Shown piece by piece: positions 49,549 to 58,383 of a DNA stretch of 64,000 nucleotides. Below the pieces are notes generated by a model. It was not told the origin of the DNA and made no database searches. It saw only the letters and a program-made list of their open reading frames with translations. Position numbers and translations under genes: made by a program. The number at the start of each line of letters is the position of its first letter. The stretch's first letter is position 1. Source of the DNA: Gammaproteobacteria bacterium (GTDB lineage: Bacteria; Pseudomonadota; Gammaproteobacteria; HyVt-429); NCBI GenBank assembly GCA_013152415.1, contig JAADGI010000008.1, positions 1 to 64,000 on the forward strand, in the 5' to 3' direction.

Positions 49549-49674
49549 GGTGTTTTAGTCATTGTAAGTGTCTGTCAGGAGTGGCAATCCTACGTCGTTG
49601 TGGCAAAAAAGTACTTAGCCAGAGCTTATTTATTTGAAATAGCCTATATTTCAGTTATAGAAGGATAAACTGGC

Positions 49675-50058
49675 TTGGTCAGTCAGGCCATGATTAAACG
49701 AGTTAAGACTATGAGTCAATCAGGTTGTAGTGCAGAAGATCTTGAGCCCTATGTGCTTCAGGTCATGGGCGACAGCATGGAACCGGAGTTCAAGGACGGC
49801 CACGTCATTGTTATAGACCCGGGTTATCCCTGTAAAGAGGGGGCCTATCTGGTGGTGGATTACGGTGGTGAGGTAATTTTCGGTCAATACAGGCTGGAGA
49901 ATGGGCGTAAGTGGTTGCGTTATCTCAATCCAGAGCACAAGCAGATTGAGCTCATCCCCCCCTTTGAGATCAAGGGTGTGGTCGTTCAACGGGCCGGACG
50001 CAGGCGTCGAGACCACAAGCATTACGACTACATGGCAAGTCCCAGTCACCCGGAATGA
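49675..50058 (+). CDS. S24-peptidase-like protein without HTH domain
   Basis: 127 residues if TTG 49675 is used (AGAAGGA ten bases upstream); ATG 49690 and ATG 49711 are alternatives. QVMGDSMEPEFKDGHVIVID carries the Ser of LexA/UmuD-type proteases. The lysine that should follow (LexA TVKR) appears replaced in the aligned piece VIFGQYRLENGRKWL, so proteolysis is doubtful. There is no N-terminal DNA-binding domain. Function unknown; possibly a regulatory or peptide-binding relic of the fold. Confidence 0.75.
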   Translation: MVSQAMIKRVKTMSQSGCSAEDLEPYVLQVMGDSMEPEFKDGHVIVIDPGYPCKEGAYLVVDYGGEVIFGQYRLENGRKWLRYLNPEHKQIELIPPFEIKGVVVQRAGRRRRDHKHYDYMASPSHPE

Positions 50059-50081
50059 TAAAAGGGTTCTTCCCCAATGTT

Positions 50082-50426
50082 TTATCCCGGTGGCCAGCCC
50101 ATGGGGCGTCCACCGAGCAGATGCATGTGAATGTGGAACACGGTCTGCCCGGCCTCGGCATTGCAATTCATCACCGTACGATAACCGGGTTCGGCAATCC
50201 CTTCCTGTTCCGCCAGGGCCTTGGCGGTCAGGCTTAGTTTCCCTATCAATATCACATCCTCGGTGCTCATCTCATTGAGGCTGGCGATATGCCGTTTTGG
50301 GATTAGCAAAATATGGGTCGGTGCTTGAGGATTGATGTCACGAAAGGCGAGGATATCGTCGTCCTCATACACCGTGTCCGGGGCGATATCACCGGATACC
50401 ATCTTGCAAAAAAGGCAATCCGTCAT
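50082..50426 (-). CDS. hinT: HIT-family purine nucleoside phosphoramidase (HinT-like)
   Basis: 114 residues with CLFCKMVSGDIAPDTVYEDD, HILLIPKRHIASL and the histidine triad QTVFHIHMHLLGGRPMGWPPG. HinT hydrolyses AMP-NH2-type bonds, for example of adenylated lysine. Small, single gene, normal length. Confidence 0.93.
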   Translation of the reverse strand: MTDCLFCKMVSGDIAPDTVYEDDDILAFRDINPQAPTHILLIPKRHIASLNEMSTEDVILIGKLSLTAKALAEQEGIAEPGYRTVMNCNAEAGQTVFHIHMHLLGGRPMGWPPG

Positions 50427-50549
50427 GTTGTCTCCTCCGTAGCCTGGGGTAGGGCCAGTTTAGCAGGTTTGGTTATTTTACCGCAGGGAGGACCGGCTTG
50501 GGCTTGGGTATGACCTTAATACTGATACTGTATTGGGGGCGAAAAAATA

Positions 50550-50583
50550 AACCCCCACCGCCTGAGTCATCAGGGATGGGGGT
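50550..50583 (-). terminator. Intrinsic terminator of the 76-residue gene
   Basis: Read on the − strand, ACCCCCATCCCTGA pairs with TCAGGCGGTGGGGGT and is followed by TTATTTTTT. It lies about 25 bases past the stop of the gene at 50608. Confidence 0.85.
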
Positions 50584-50607
50584 CAATCAGGAGGAGGGGT
50601 AAAACGC

Positions 50608-50838
50608 TTAGCTGCTAAGACCTCGGTACATCACGCGGTCGATGAGAATATCATCCGCCGGGGGATTTACCGTGGTTTGAAATTTGTTTACATAGCTGTG
50701 CAGGAACTGACGTGCCAGATCATCCATACCGAAGGTCACCCGCAGTTCGTGGAGAAGGCGGAGTGCCTTTTGGCGGCGAATTTCGTCCATCGTCAACCCC
50801 TGTGTGGAATCGATGCTTACTGTGTCTTGGTTCTGCAT
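50608..50838 (-). CDS. Small conserved-looking hypothetical protein
   Basis: 76 residues, acidic N-terminus (QNQDTVSIDSTQGLTMDEI) then a helical RRQKALRLLHELRVTFGMDD and ARQFLHSYVNKFQTTVNPP. No family recognised. Supported by an intrinsic terminator behind it and a palindrome in front (50905–50920), which suggest a separately controlled transcript. Confidence 0.6.
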   Translation of the reverse strand: MQNQDTVSIDSTQGLTMDEIRRQKALRLLHELRVTFGMDDLARQFLHSYVNKFQTTVNPPADDILIDRVMYRGLSS

Positions 50839-50904
50839 GGCACTGTCCTGTTGGGTTAATCGTTGTATCTGTTTGTAAGTTTAGACAGCGTTGGATGGGT
50901 ATTC

Positions 50905-50920
50905 TGTGAACTTGTTCACA
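50905..50920. promoter_or_regulatory. Palindrome TGTGAA-N4-TTCACA
   Basis: Perfect six-base arms separated by CTTG, 67 bases upstream of the 76-residue gene. Looks like an operator for a dimeric repressor or activator; the binding protein cannot be named. Confidence 0.4.
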
Positions 50921-50973
50921 TTTGGGATAGGCCGTATAAACCAGCCGATGACCGGTTGGGGTAGGGTTGAAAA

Positions 50974-51540
50974 TTAGTGGGTTTTGAGTCTGCCGAGCTC
51001 CTCGGTAATGGCCAGGAGCAGGTTGCGACCCTTGGTTTCCATGCCCTGGGTCAGGGTGTCCACGTCCGGGTCTCCCTGGATCAGGGTACGGAAGGTGCTG
51101 GCCACCCGGGCCATATCACCCCCTACACTGGCCATCTGTTCGCCCATCAGGGCCAGGGCCTGGAGAGATTGGGTATCACCCTGACGGGCGGCGTGGATCA
51201 TCTGTGCCAGTCCTGGGGCGGCCTGGCTGCCATCAGCGGTATTCGTGGCATCGGGCAGGGTGGCGGGGTTGCGTATACCATCCAGGATACAGCTCACAAT
51301 GACCCCATCTTCGTCATCCAGGCCTGCCAATACCCCTTCATCATGGCGGCCGGACAGGATTTTGCGCACCGCCACCACCAGGGCCGCCCAGCCGTTTTCC
51401 TCGGCATGGGTGAGCATGCCCTCGATTTCCTTGTGTAAAGTGGGGTTTTGGGAGGCACTGACTACCGCGTGGATAAACGGGGCATGGGTCTGGCGGACTT
51501 GTTGTCGAGTTTCTTCAGTCAGGGCCATGGTGATTTCCAT
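50974..51540 (-). CDS. Hypothetical protein, helical
   Basis: 188 residues from ATG 51540 (ATG 51528, MALTEETRQQ, fits a weak GGA RBS better). Sequence is helical and Ala/Gln-rich: IEGMLTHAEENGWAALVVAV, LDDEDGVIVSCILDGIRNP and ALMGEQMASVGGDMARVAS. No known domain by eye; it reads like a bacterial α-solenoid or ankyrin-free helical protein. Opposite to htpX, with which it shares a 93-base promoter gap. Confidence 0.6.
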   Translation of the reverse strand: MEITMALTEETRQQVRQTHAPFIHAVVSASQNPTLHKEIEGMLTHAEENGWAALVVAVRKILSGRHDEGVLAGLDDEDGVIVSCILDGIRNPATLPDATNTADGSQAAPGLAQMIHAARQGDTQSLQALALMGEQMASVGGDMARVASTFRTLIQGDPDVDTLTQGMETKGRNLLLAITEELGRLKTH

Positions 51541-51633
51541 ATTTTTGGTGTTGAAAGGGGGCTTGAAGCACGGGAGCTTCGGACCCATTATCATTGCAGC
51601 ATATGTTGACCTTAACAAGGAGTGACAGCCCTT

Positions 51634-52515
51634 ATGAACCGCATCTTTCTGTTTTTGGTTACCAACGTCGCCATTTTGCTTGTGCTGAGTGTCGCCATGC
51701 GGCTGTTGGGTGTCGAGCCCTACCTGAACGAGTATGGGCTCAATTACCAGTCCCTGTTAATCTTTGCTGCCGCATTTGGGATGGGGGGCTCGTTTATTTC
51801 TTTGGCCCTGTCCAAATGGACCGCAAAACGTTTTACCGGTGCCAAGGTCATTGAATCACCACGCAACGAGGCTGAGGCCTGGCTGGTGGAGACCGTGTCC
51901 CGTCAAGCCAAGCTGGCCAATATCGGCATGCCCGAAGTGGCCATCTACGATGCCCCGGATGTGAACGCCTTCGCTACCGGCATGAGTCGCAACAAGGCCT
52001 TGGTGGCGGTGAGTACGGGATTGTTGCGGGCCATGACCCGGGACGAGGCCGAAGCGGTGCTGGGCCACGAGATCAGTCATGTGGCCAACGGCGATATGAT
52101 TACCCTGGCCCTTATCCAGGGGGTGGTGAACACCTTCGTCATCTTCCTGTCCCGGGTGATTGGCCAGGTGGTGGATCGTGTGGTGTTCAAGAATGAGCGG
52201 GGCCACGGCATTGCCTATTGGGTGACGACCATTGTCGCCCAGGTGATTCTCTCCATCCTGGCATCGGTGATTGTTATGTGGTTTAGCCGTCGGCGGGAAT
52301 TTCGTGCCGATGCCGGTGGCGCACGGCTTGCCGGTCGTGAAAAGATGATCGGTGCCCTGGAAAAGCTCAAGGCCGGTGTGGCCCAGCCTCACCTGCCGGA
52401 TCAGATGGCGGCCTTCGGTATCTCCGGCGGCATTGGCCAAGGCATGAAAAGGTTGTTCACGACCCATCCGCCCCTGGAAGAACGGATTGAGGCCTTGAGG
52501 CGTTCCGCGGGATAG
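51634..52515 (+). CDS. htpX: Membrane metalloprotease HtpX
   Basis: 293 residues from ATG 51634 ([18 protein letters not shown]); AAGGAG lies 11 bases upstream, and the GTG at 51622 would precede it. Two N-terminal membrane segments, then the zinc site [11 protein letters not shown] with a downstream Glu in [10 protein letters not shown], and two further hydrophobic segments. HtpX degrades misfolded membrane proteins alongside FtsH. Single gene; heat-shock control is likely from the family but not shown here. Confidence 0.95.
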   Translation: MNRIFLFLVTNVAILLVLSVAMRLLGVEPYLNEYGLNYQSLLIFAAAFGMGGSFISLALSKWTAKRFTGAKVIESPRNEAEAWLVETVSRQAKLANIGMPEVAIYDAPDVNAFATGMSRNKALVAVSTGLLRAMTRDEAEAVLGHEISHVANGDMITLALIQGVVNTFVIFLSRVIGQVVDRVVFKNERGHGIAYWVTTIVAQVILSILASVIVMWFSRRREFRADAGGARLAGREKMIGALEKLKAGVAQPHLPDQMAAFGISGGIGQGMKRLFTTHPPLEERIEALRRSAG

Positions 52516-52570
52516 ACTCCTTCGAGCTGGTTTTTACCCACACATAACCCCGTACTGGTGAATAATGGGT

Positions 52571-52651
52571 TCTCGCCAAGGCGCCAAGAACGCAAAGTAT
52601 GGGGAAAGAAACAACAGGTTTTTCTTGGCGATCTTGGCGCCTTGGCGAGAG
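52571..52651. repeat. Dispersed repeat, facing inverted copies
   Basis: TCTCGCCAAGGCGCCAAGAA and TCTTGGCGATCTTGGCGCCT … TTGGCGAGA face each other over about 25 bases, an almost complete hairpin. Variant of the repeat family (CCAAG in place of CAAAG). Part of the 369-base gap 52516–52884. Confidence 0.75.
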
Positions 52652-52769
52652 GATCCGTTATTGGCCAGTGGCATTGCGAGAAATTCCCGGTTGTGGACAT
52701 TCACGAAATCAAACACTTAGCAGAGGCATGGGGTCATGTGTGTGTCAGGACCAGCCCGGAGGAAGAGGG

Positions 52770-52786
52770 TATTAATAGAAGTGCTC
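52770..52786. repeat. Solo end resembling the IS5-type inverted repeat
   Basis: TATTAATAGAAGTGCTC differs from the IS right end GATTAATAGAAGTGCCC at two positions. No transposase or second end is nearby, so it may be a relic of an excised or decayed copy. Confidence 0.55.
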
Positions 52787-52884
52787 TGTAAGTCTGTCCC
52801 CTCACATAGATTCTCCGGTTTGTTTGACCTTGATGGCGAAGTGGTTTCCAATGCGCGCTTCTGTGAACAAGGCCTGGTTTATCC

Positions 52885-54126
52885 ATGACACTGATTCGTC
52901 CTTTTGTTGGGCTAAGACCTGCTGCGGCTTGCGCCAGCGATGTGGCCGCTCCCCCTTATGATGTATTGAATACTGAGGAAGCGCGTATTCGTGCGCAGGG
53001 TCGACCCTGGAGTTTTTTGCACATTTCCAAGCCGGAGATCGATTTGGCAGTGGGGACCGATCCCTACAGTGATGCGGTCTATGCCAAGGGTGCGGAAAAT
53101 TTTGCCAAGATGCTGGCAGCCGGGGTTATCGAACGTGATACCGTGCCTTGTTACTACGTGTATCGGGCCATCATGGGTGACCACACCCAGACGGGCCTGG
53201 TGGTAGCGGCTTCGGTACAGGCCTATAACAGTGGCGATATTCGCCGCCATGAATTTACCCGCCCACAAAAAGAAGACGATCGAGTGCGTCAGATTGATAC
53301 CCTCAATGCCCAGACTGGACCGGTGTTTCTGACTTATCGCCACCAAGTGCCTGTGGATACCTTGATCGGTGAGATCACCACCAGTGAGGCCGACATCTCG
53401 GTGACCGCCGACGATGGGGTTCAACACGACCTGTGGGTAGTGAGGCAGCCGAATACCGTGGAGGCGATCACCCGTGCCTTTGATGGTGTCGAACGGTTGT
53501 ATATTGCCGATGGCCATCATCGTTCCGCCGCTGCCGCCCGGGTGGCGGATCAACGGCGTAAAGCGAATCCCGATCACAGTGGTGACGAGCCCTATAATTA
53601 TTTTCTTTCGGTGATTTTTCCAGACAATCAGGTCCAGATTCTGGATTACAATCGGGTGGTGAAGGATTTAAACGGCCTCTCCCAAGAGGACTTTATCCAG
53701 GAGGTATCCAAGGTATTTAGCGTGGAGGCCTGTAATGGACCGGTTAAACCAGAACAGGTGGGTGAGGTAGGTATGTATTTACCCGGTCAGTGGTACCGCT
53801 TGGTCATTGACCCGCAACGTATCCCCCAGGGTGACCCTGTTGCCCGCCTGGATGTCAGCCTGCTGGCCGATCACCTCATTGATCCTATACTCGGCATATC
53901 CGACCCACGGGTGGATACCCGCATTGACTTTGTTGGTGGGATTCGGGGTCTGGAGGAGCTTGAGCGGCGGGTGGATAGTGGTGACATGGCCGTCGCCTTC
54001 GCGCTGCATCCGACCGGCTTGGATGAACTGATGGCGGTGGCGGACGCCAATCAAGTGATGCCACCCAAATCCACCTGGTTTGAGCCCAAGCTCGCCGATG
54101 GCCTGGTGACTCATGTATTGGATTGA
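52885..54126 (+). CDS. DUF1015-family protein
   Basis: 413 residues. IRPFVGLRPAAACASDVAAP then PYDVLNTEEAR at the start, and the central YIADGHHRSAAAARV with the later conserved FNVYFLSVIF-like stretch (YNYFLSVIFPD), are DUF1015 hallmarks. The family is widespread next to serine or D-lactate metabolism genes and is suspected of kinase-like activity, but its function is unproven. Stands alone here. Confidence 0.88.
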   Translation: MTLIRPFVGLRPAAACASDVAAPPYDVLNTEEARIRAQGRPWSFLHISKPEIDLAVGTDPYSDAVYAKGAENFAKMLAAGVIERDTVPCYYVYRAIMGDHTQTGLVVAASVQAYNSGDIRRHEFTRPQKEDDRVRQIDTLNAQTGPVFLTYRHQVPVDTLIGEITTSEADISVTADDGVQHDLWVVRQPNTVEAITRAFDGVERLYIADGHHRSAAAARVADQRRKANPDHSGDEPYNYFLSVIFPDNQVQILDYNRVVKDLNGLSQEDFIQEVSKVFSVEACNGPVKPEQVGEVGMYLPGQWYRLVIDPQRIPQGDPVARLDVSLLADHLIDPILGISDPRVDTRIDFVGGIRGLEELERRVDSGDMAVAFALHPTGLDELMAVADANQVMPPKSTWFEPKLADGLVTHVLD

Positions 54127-54230
54127 TTGCAAATACCAAGTGACAAGAACTTAAAGTTATTGATGTGGCCCCCTGGGGCCAGAGCGGATTAGAGAGGTCC
54201 CTGACCTTTCCCTTTGTCTTTGCTCCGATT

Positions 54231-54257
54231 CTTTGCGCCTTCGTGCCTTTGCGGCAA
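54231..54257. repeat. Dispersed repeat copy
   Basis: CTTTGCGCCTTCGTGCCTTT followed by GCGGC, a few bases before the end of the DUF3106 gene (− strand). Same family as the others. Confidence 0.7.
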
Positions 54258-54268
54258 AAAAACAGTAG

Positions 54269-54655
54269 TCAATGACCCCGGCCATTTTGGAATCGACGGC
54301 AAAACGGGGGTATTCGACCTTGTTCGCGATAGTAGCGCCCACAGGCCTGACGTTTTTTTTGTGGACTAAGTTGTTGAAATCGTCGTGCCCCGCGGTCTCG
54401 TACTGTCTGCCGCTCCTGGGGGCTCATGTTTAAGAATCGATTGGCGTTATTGTGCAGGCGCCGTTTTACCTCTGGTGAATACTGAGGCCAACGATCGGCA
54501 TGTTCATGTAGTAGTCGGCGCTCTTGGGGCGGCAGTTTGTGCCAGGGTGGGGCCCCTGGGGAATGTCCGTCTTGGCCCGCCCACACCGGGCCAGAAAAGC
54601 CCAAAAGCCCACCGATGACCCAGACTAATAATTTATACTTATCAGCCATCATCAT
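54269..54655 (-). CDS. Periplasmic DUF3106-like protein
   Basis: 128 residues from ATG 54655 (two more ATGs follow); it starts one base after the anti-sigma stop. Signal peptide ADKYKLLVWVIGGLLGFSG then PVWAG. The mature part repeats LPPQERRLLHEH, SPEVKRRLHNNANRF, SPQERQTVRDRGARRFQQLS, the DUF3106 arrangement of short charged helices. Part of an operon with the sigma and anti-sigma genes, so it may sense or respond to envelope stress; that role is inference. Confidence 0.75.
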   Translation of the reverse strand: MMMADKYKLLVWVIGGLLGFSGPVWAGQDGHSPGAPPWHKLPPQERRLLHEHADRWPQYSPEVKRRLHNNANRFLNMSPQERQTVRDRGARRFQQLSPQKKRQACGRYYREQGRIPPFCRRFQNGRGH

Positions 54656-54656
54656 C

Positions 54657-55097
54657 TCAGGTTTTGCTGCCCACCGGTGGCGCCCCTTTTTCTTGTTGCC
54701 CCATCCAGACATAAAAGTCGATCTCCGTGAACAACTCGGTATTCGCTGTCATGTTATTGGCACCATCGGGCAGGGGGCTTAGGGGCTGAAGTTGGGTGTA
54801 CAGGCCAACCCCGACAACCATGGCGATCAAAGCCGCAGTCGCCATATGGGGTATCACCCGTCGGCGTGTCCGGTTGGTGTTGGACAGGATGGATCGACGG
54901 TGCGCCCTCAGGCGTTCTACCATCTCATCGGCAGTACGGTCATTTAAATGGGCGGCAATCCGATCCCAGGCACCCGCCCGTTTTTGACAGGAAGGGCACT
55001 GGTTCAGATGGGCCTCCATCTGTGGTGTGTTGAGTAAACCCGCCCGTCGTTGGTCGAGTTGTTCATCGCTTAAATGGATTTGGGAGTCATTCATCAT
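54657..55097 (-). CDS. Anti-sigma factor, zinc-finger type
   Basis: 146 residues from ATG 55097. The zinc-binding anti-sigma pattern H…C..C is present as EAHLNQCPSCQKR near residues 27–39, followed by a basic stretch, one membrane segment (ATAALIAMVVGVGLYTQ) and a short periplasmic tail. It would hold the sigma factor encoded just upstream until a signal frees it. Overlaps the sigma gene by 11 bases. Confidence 0.82.
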   Translation of the reverse strand: MMNDSQIHLSDEQLDQRRAGLLNTPQMEAHLNQCPSCQKRAGAWDRIAAHLNDRTADEMVERLRAHRRSILSNTNRTRRRVIPHMATAALIAMVVGVGLYTQLQPLSPLPDGANNMTANTELFTEIDFYVWMGQQEKGAPPVGSKT

Positions 55098-55761
55098 ACC
55101 AATCCTCTGCAAGGTGCTTACGTAGTGCCTGCATAGCACGGAAGTGGTGCTGTTTTACACTTCCCTCAGAACAGCCTAGAACTTGTGCCGTGTCTTTTAC
55201 ATTCAATCCTTGTATATCCCGCAACAAATAAACTTGTCTTTGTCGCCATGAAAGTGTGGCGATGGCCTTATCCAGGGCAGTCCGGATTTGTTTGTCGCGT
55301 AGAGCCTGTTCCGGTGCCGCACCCCGAGAGACATCGTAGTCACCCAATTCGGTCTCGAGTCGATCTATCTCGCCAAGCTCACCGGGCCGGGTACGAAACA
55401 AAGATACGATCTTGCCCGCCTTGTCACGCACCATGCGGCGGCGTTGGGCATCACGGATGCGGTTATTCAATATGGTATAGAACAGGGCAGGCCACTCCGC
55501 TGCCGGACGGCTTGAATATTTTTCCACCAGTTTCAACATGGCATCCTGGGCGACATCTAGTGCCAATTCACTGTCCCACAGGGCGTAGCGTGCGCTGCGG
55601 TAGGCACGTTGTTCCACCCCTTTCAGAAACTGATTGAGTGCTTGGGGTGATGTACCTTGGTCTACCGTATTCGCGTCAGCACCCCTTTCATTGTCTGGTC
55701 TTTGATCTGTGGCGGCGGTGTCCGCCCAGACACCCACGTCGGCGCCTATGTCATTTCCCAT
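55087..55761 (-). CDS. ECF RNA polymerase sigma factor
   Basis: 224 residues from ATG 55761 (MGNDIGADVGVWADTAATDQ); the open frame continues upstream through the next gene but has no sigma-like sequence there. Region 2 is ALWDSELALDVAQDAMLKLVE with WPALFYTILNNRIRDAQRR, and region 4 is LSWRQRQVYLLRDIQGLNVK with SEGSVKQHHFRAMQALRKHL. It directs polymerase to a small regulon, with its anti-sigma in the same transcript. The stretch before residue 45 is unusual and acidic. Confidence 0.88.
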   Translation of the reverse strand: MGNDIGADVGVWADTAATDQRPDNERGADANTVDQGTSPQALNQFLKGVEQRAYRSARYALWDSELALDVAQDAMLKLVEKYSSRPAAEWPALFYTILNNRIRDAQRRRMVRDKAGKIVSLFRTRPGELGEIDRLETELGDYDVSRGAAPEQALRDKQIRTALDKAIATLSWRQRQVYLLRDIQGLNVKDTAQVLGCSEGSVKQHHFRAMQALRKHLAEDWYDE

Positions 55762-55840
55762 GTCTAGTATGCTAAGACAGCAATGGACAGATTGAAAGTA
55801 CGGTGGTGCCTGCCTCTGCCTGGAGCCTGGGTGGGGGCCA

Positions 55841-56158
55841 TTAATGCCGGGCCCGGTAACGATGCCTTTGGCCGTAGCGCCCGTAGCCGTGCTGACGTAC
55901 ACCGTGTCCATATTGTCCTCGATAGCCATAGTTACCATGGTCGTAGCCCCGGTAGCCATAATAGTAAGACGGGTAGTCGTAGTGACTGTAGCTGTAATTG
56001 TACTGCTGATGTGGCGGGGTAAGGCTGAAGCCGTAGTGGCCGCCGCCTCCGATCCAGACACTACCGCCAGTGGTGAGGGCCCTTGGGCTTGCCGCCGCTG
56101 GGAGTGCCAGGGCCAAGCTTACCAGCGAGGCCCCTATCCATCGTTTTATTGCAATCAT
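55841..56158 (-). CDS. Secreted Tyr/Gly/His-rich protein
   Basis: 105 residues from ATG 56158 with AAGGAG seven bases upstream. A clear signal peptide (RWIGASLVSLALALPAAASP) is followed by a low-complexity region, YNYSYSHYDYPSYYYGYRGY then repeats of GYRGQYGHG, rich in Tyr, Gly, His and Arg. It lies upstream of the sigma–anti-sigma operon, 79 bases before the sigma ATG. Such regions often bind metals or form assemblies; I cannot say which. Confidence 0.75.
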   Translation of the reverse strand: MIAIKRWIGASLVSLALALPAAASPRALTTGGSVWIGGGGHYGFSLTPPHQQYNYSYSHYDYPSYYYGYRGYDHGNYGYRGQYGHGVRQHGYGRYGQRHRYRARH

Positions 56159-56232
56159 ATCGCGTCTCCTTGGGATCTGGTTCTTGCGCATGTACTGCTA
56201 TTAACGCCAGTTTCCGTACAGGGGTGACAGGA

Positions 56233-57099
56233 TTACTTTGGGGGTTGTTCCTTTTCCGAGATTTGCTTGAGGGCGTAGTCCAGCCAGCGGTCGGGTAACA
56301 GCCGTTTGAGTGTCGCCAGCAAGTGGGCGGGGAAGGTCACCCGATAGCGGATGCGGGGCCTCTTATTTTCCAGGGCATGGAGGACCGGGGCCAATACTGC
56401 CTCGGCTGGCAGGGTGAAGGAGGCACTTTTTTCTGCAAGCAGGCGATGGGCGAGCTGGGTGTAGAGTGCGCGATGGGGGCTGTTCTCAGCGTCTATATGC
56501 CTCTGGTAGGCGGCATAGGCATTAGCGCGAAAGCGGCTGCGAATGGGGCCCGGTTCGATCAGCGAAATTTTGATCCCGCTGCTGTGTAATTCCAGACGCA
56601 GGGTGTCTGATAGTGCCTCCAGGGCATATTTGCTGGCGTTGTAGGCACCCCGGTAGGGCAGGCAGACATAGCCCAGCAGGGAGCTGATCTGTATGATGCG
56701 GCCATTGTTGGCGGCCCGAAATGTGGGGATCAATCGATTGGTGAGCTCGTGGGTACCAAACAGATTGGTCTCAAATTGGCTCCGCAGGGTGTCGCGGCTC
56801 AGGTCTTCCACGGCCCCAGGTTGGCCATAGGCCCCATTGTTGACCAAGGCGTAAAGTTGTCCCTGGGTCTGGGCCAGGACTTGGTCTACGGCCGAGTTGA
56901 TGGAGCCGCTGTCGGCAAGGTCGAGTTGCAGGCTGTCCAGCCCCAGGCTTTTTAGTTCTGGGATGTCTTGGGCCTGGCGCACGCTGGCAAACACCCGGTA
57001 GCCCCGCTGCTGCAGGCCGATGGCGATGGCACGGCCAATTCCGGAGGAGCAGCCGGTGATTAGCACCGCTCGAGAGGCATCAGTGGGTGTGAGGGTCAT
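56233..57099 (-). CDS. Short-chain dehydrogenase/reductase
   Basis: 288 residues with the NAD(P) loop TGCSSGIG (~15–22), NNGAYGQPGAV, the catalytic Ser and YxxxK (ISSLLGYVCLPYRGAYNASK) and LIEPGPIRSRF. A classical SDR of the kind that uses large hydrophobic substrates. The C-terminus has hydrophobic and basic residues, suggesting membrane association. Substrate unknown. Transcribed away from the Gfo/Idh gene. Confidence 0.85.
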   Translation of the reverse strand: MTLTPTDASRAVLITGCSSGIGRAIAIGLQQRGYRVFASVRQAQDIPELKSLGLDSLQLDLADSGSINSAVDQVLAQTQGQLYALVNNGAYGQPGAVEDLSRDTLRSQFETNLFGTHELTNRLIPTFRAANNGRIIQISSLLGYVCLPYRGAYNASKYALEALSDTLRLELHSSGIKISLIEPGPIRSRFRANAYAAYQRHIDAENSPHRALYTQLAHRLLAEKSASFTLPAEAVLAPVLHALENKRPRIRYRVTFPAHLLATLKRLLPDRWLDYALKQISEKEQPPK

Positions 57100-57397
57100 C
57101 CGTTGCGGGCCTCTGCATAGGCGTGTTGGCGGCCATGGTTTATAATCCGGCGGCGGGTCAGTGAGCGGACCGATTCCATTTGCTTTCCATGTTTTGAGCC
57201 CCCGAACAAGCCAATGCGTTATGCGTTGTTGAATGGGTAATGGGGTGGATACCGGCCTGTGCCGCTATGACGTATGATATTAACGCCCCATCCTTTTGCG
57301 GCGGGGCTGTTTGTTGCCATTGCCATACGGTGCATTTTTGTTGAGCAATCCTGAAGACTAAAAATTAGATGTTGAGAACACCAAGACGACTTTCTTA

Positions 57398-57416
57398 TAT
57401 CACATTGTTTGTGATA
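57398..57416. promoter_or_regulatory. Palindrome TATCACA-N5-TGTGATA
   Basis: Perfect seven-base arms around TTGTT, 16 bases before the ATG at 57433. It could be an operator or a 5'-UTR hairpin. The CRP consensus (TGTGA-N6-TCACA) has the arms the other way round. The rest of the 333-base gap 57100–57432 shows nothing I recognise. Confidence 0.4.
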
Positions 57417-57432
57417 CCTGTACGGAGTAGCC

Positions 57433-58383
57433 ATGAATAACGCATCCATACGTGTCGGCGTGGTGGGTGTGGGCTATCTTGGCCGCTACCATGCCCGCAT
57501 ATATTCGGAGATGCCCGGTGTTGAGCTGGTGGGGGTGTCGGACACCGACCTCCATACCGCAGAGGTGATCGCCCAGCGCTATCAATGTGATGCCTATGAT
57601 AGTCCGGATGCCCTGATAGATAAGGTGGATGCGGTGAGTGTGGTGGTCCCCACCTCGGTGCATGAGCAGGTGGCCTTGCCCTATCTCGAAAATGGCGTAC
57701 ATATGCTGCTGGAAAAACCCGTGGCCCCCACTGTGGCGGCGGCGACGAATATCGTCAATTGTGCAGACCGGGCTGGAGTGGTTTTTCAGATCGGTCACCT
57801 GGAGCGCTTTAATGCCGGCATCATGGCCCTGGCCGAACAGGTCAAGGCACCACGATTTATCGAGGCCCATCGATTGGGTACCTTTGTCGAGCGTGCCACC
57901 GATGTGGACGTGGTGACCGATTTAATGATCCACGATATTGATATTGTGTTGTCCCTGGTCCAGTCAGAGATTACCCATATTGCTGCGGTAGGTTTGCCGG
58001 TGATCACCGACCATGTGGACATTGCCAATGCCCGTTTGGAGTTTGCCAATGGCGCAGTGGCCAATGTGACCGCCAGCCGTGTGTCCACCAAGAAATTTCG
58101 ACGTATTCGTGTGTTTGGACGAAAGTCTTATCATGCGCTCAATTTCGTCGACCAACAGATTGAGTTGGTACGTACCGGTGAACGTAAAGTGGGGGAGAAA
58201 TTCCCAGAAACCATTTCGAAACAAATTACTGTGGAACCCCGCCAACCCCTGGATGCCGAGCTTGAGGCCTTTATCGACGCCGTACGTACGGGTGGGCAGC
58301 CTTTGGTGACAGGCCATGATGGTTTGGAGGCTCTTAAAGTTGCGCTCAAGGTGCAGGAGAAGATTCACGCATGTCAGAATTAA
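57433..58383 (+). CDS. gnnA: Gfo/Idh/MocA oxidoreductase, GnnA-like
   Basis: 316 residues. NAD(P) fold VGVVGVGYLGRYHARIY (~8–24) and the family EKP motif HMLLEKPVAPTVAAA, then GHLERFNAGIMAL and the closing HDGLEALKVALKVQEKI. The gene overlaps the next, an aminotransferase, by 13 bases. That pair is the arrangement of GnnA and GnnB, which oxidise and aminate UDP-GlcNAc at C3 to give UDP-GlcNAc3N for lipid A with two amide acyl chains. Other 3-amino-sugar pathways use similar pairs, so the symbol is tentative. Confidence 0.6.
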   Translation: MNNASIRVGVVGVGYLGRYHARIYSEMPGVELVGVSDTDLHTAEVIAQRYQCDAYDSPDALIDKVDAVSVVVPTSVHEQVALPYLENGVHMLLEKPVAPTVAAATNIVNCADRAGVVFQIGHLERFNAGIMALAEQVKAPRFIEAHRLGTFVERATDVDVVTDLMIHDIDIVLSLVQSEITHIAAVGLPVITDHVDIANARLEFANGAVANVTASRVSTKKFRRIRVFGRKSYHALNFVDQQIELVRTGERKVGEKFPETISKQITVEPRQPLDAELEAFIDAVRTGGQPLVTGHDGLEALKVALKVQEKIHACQN

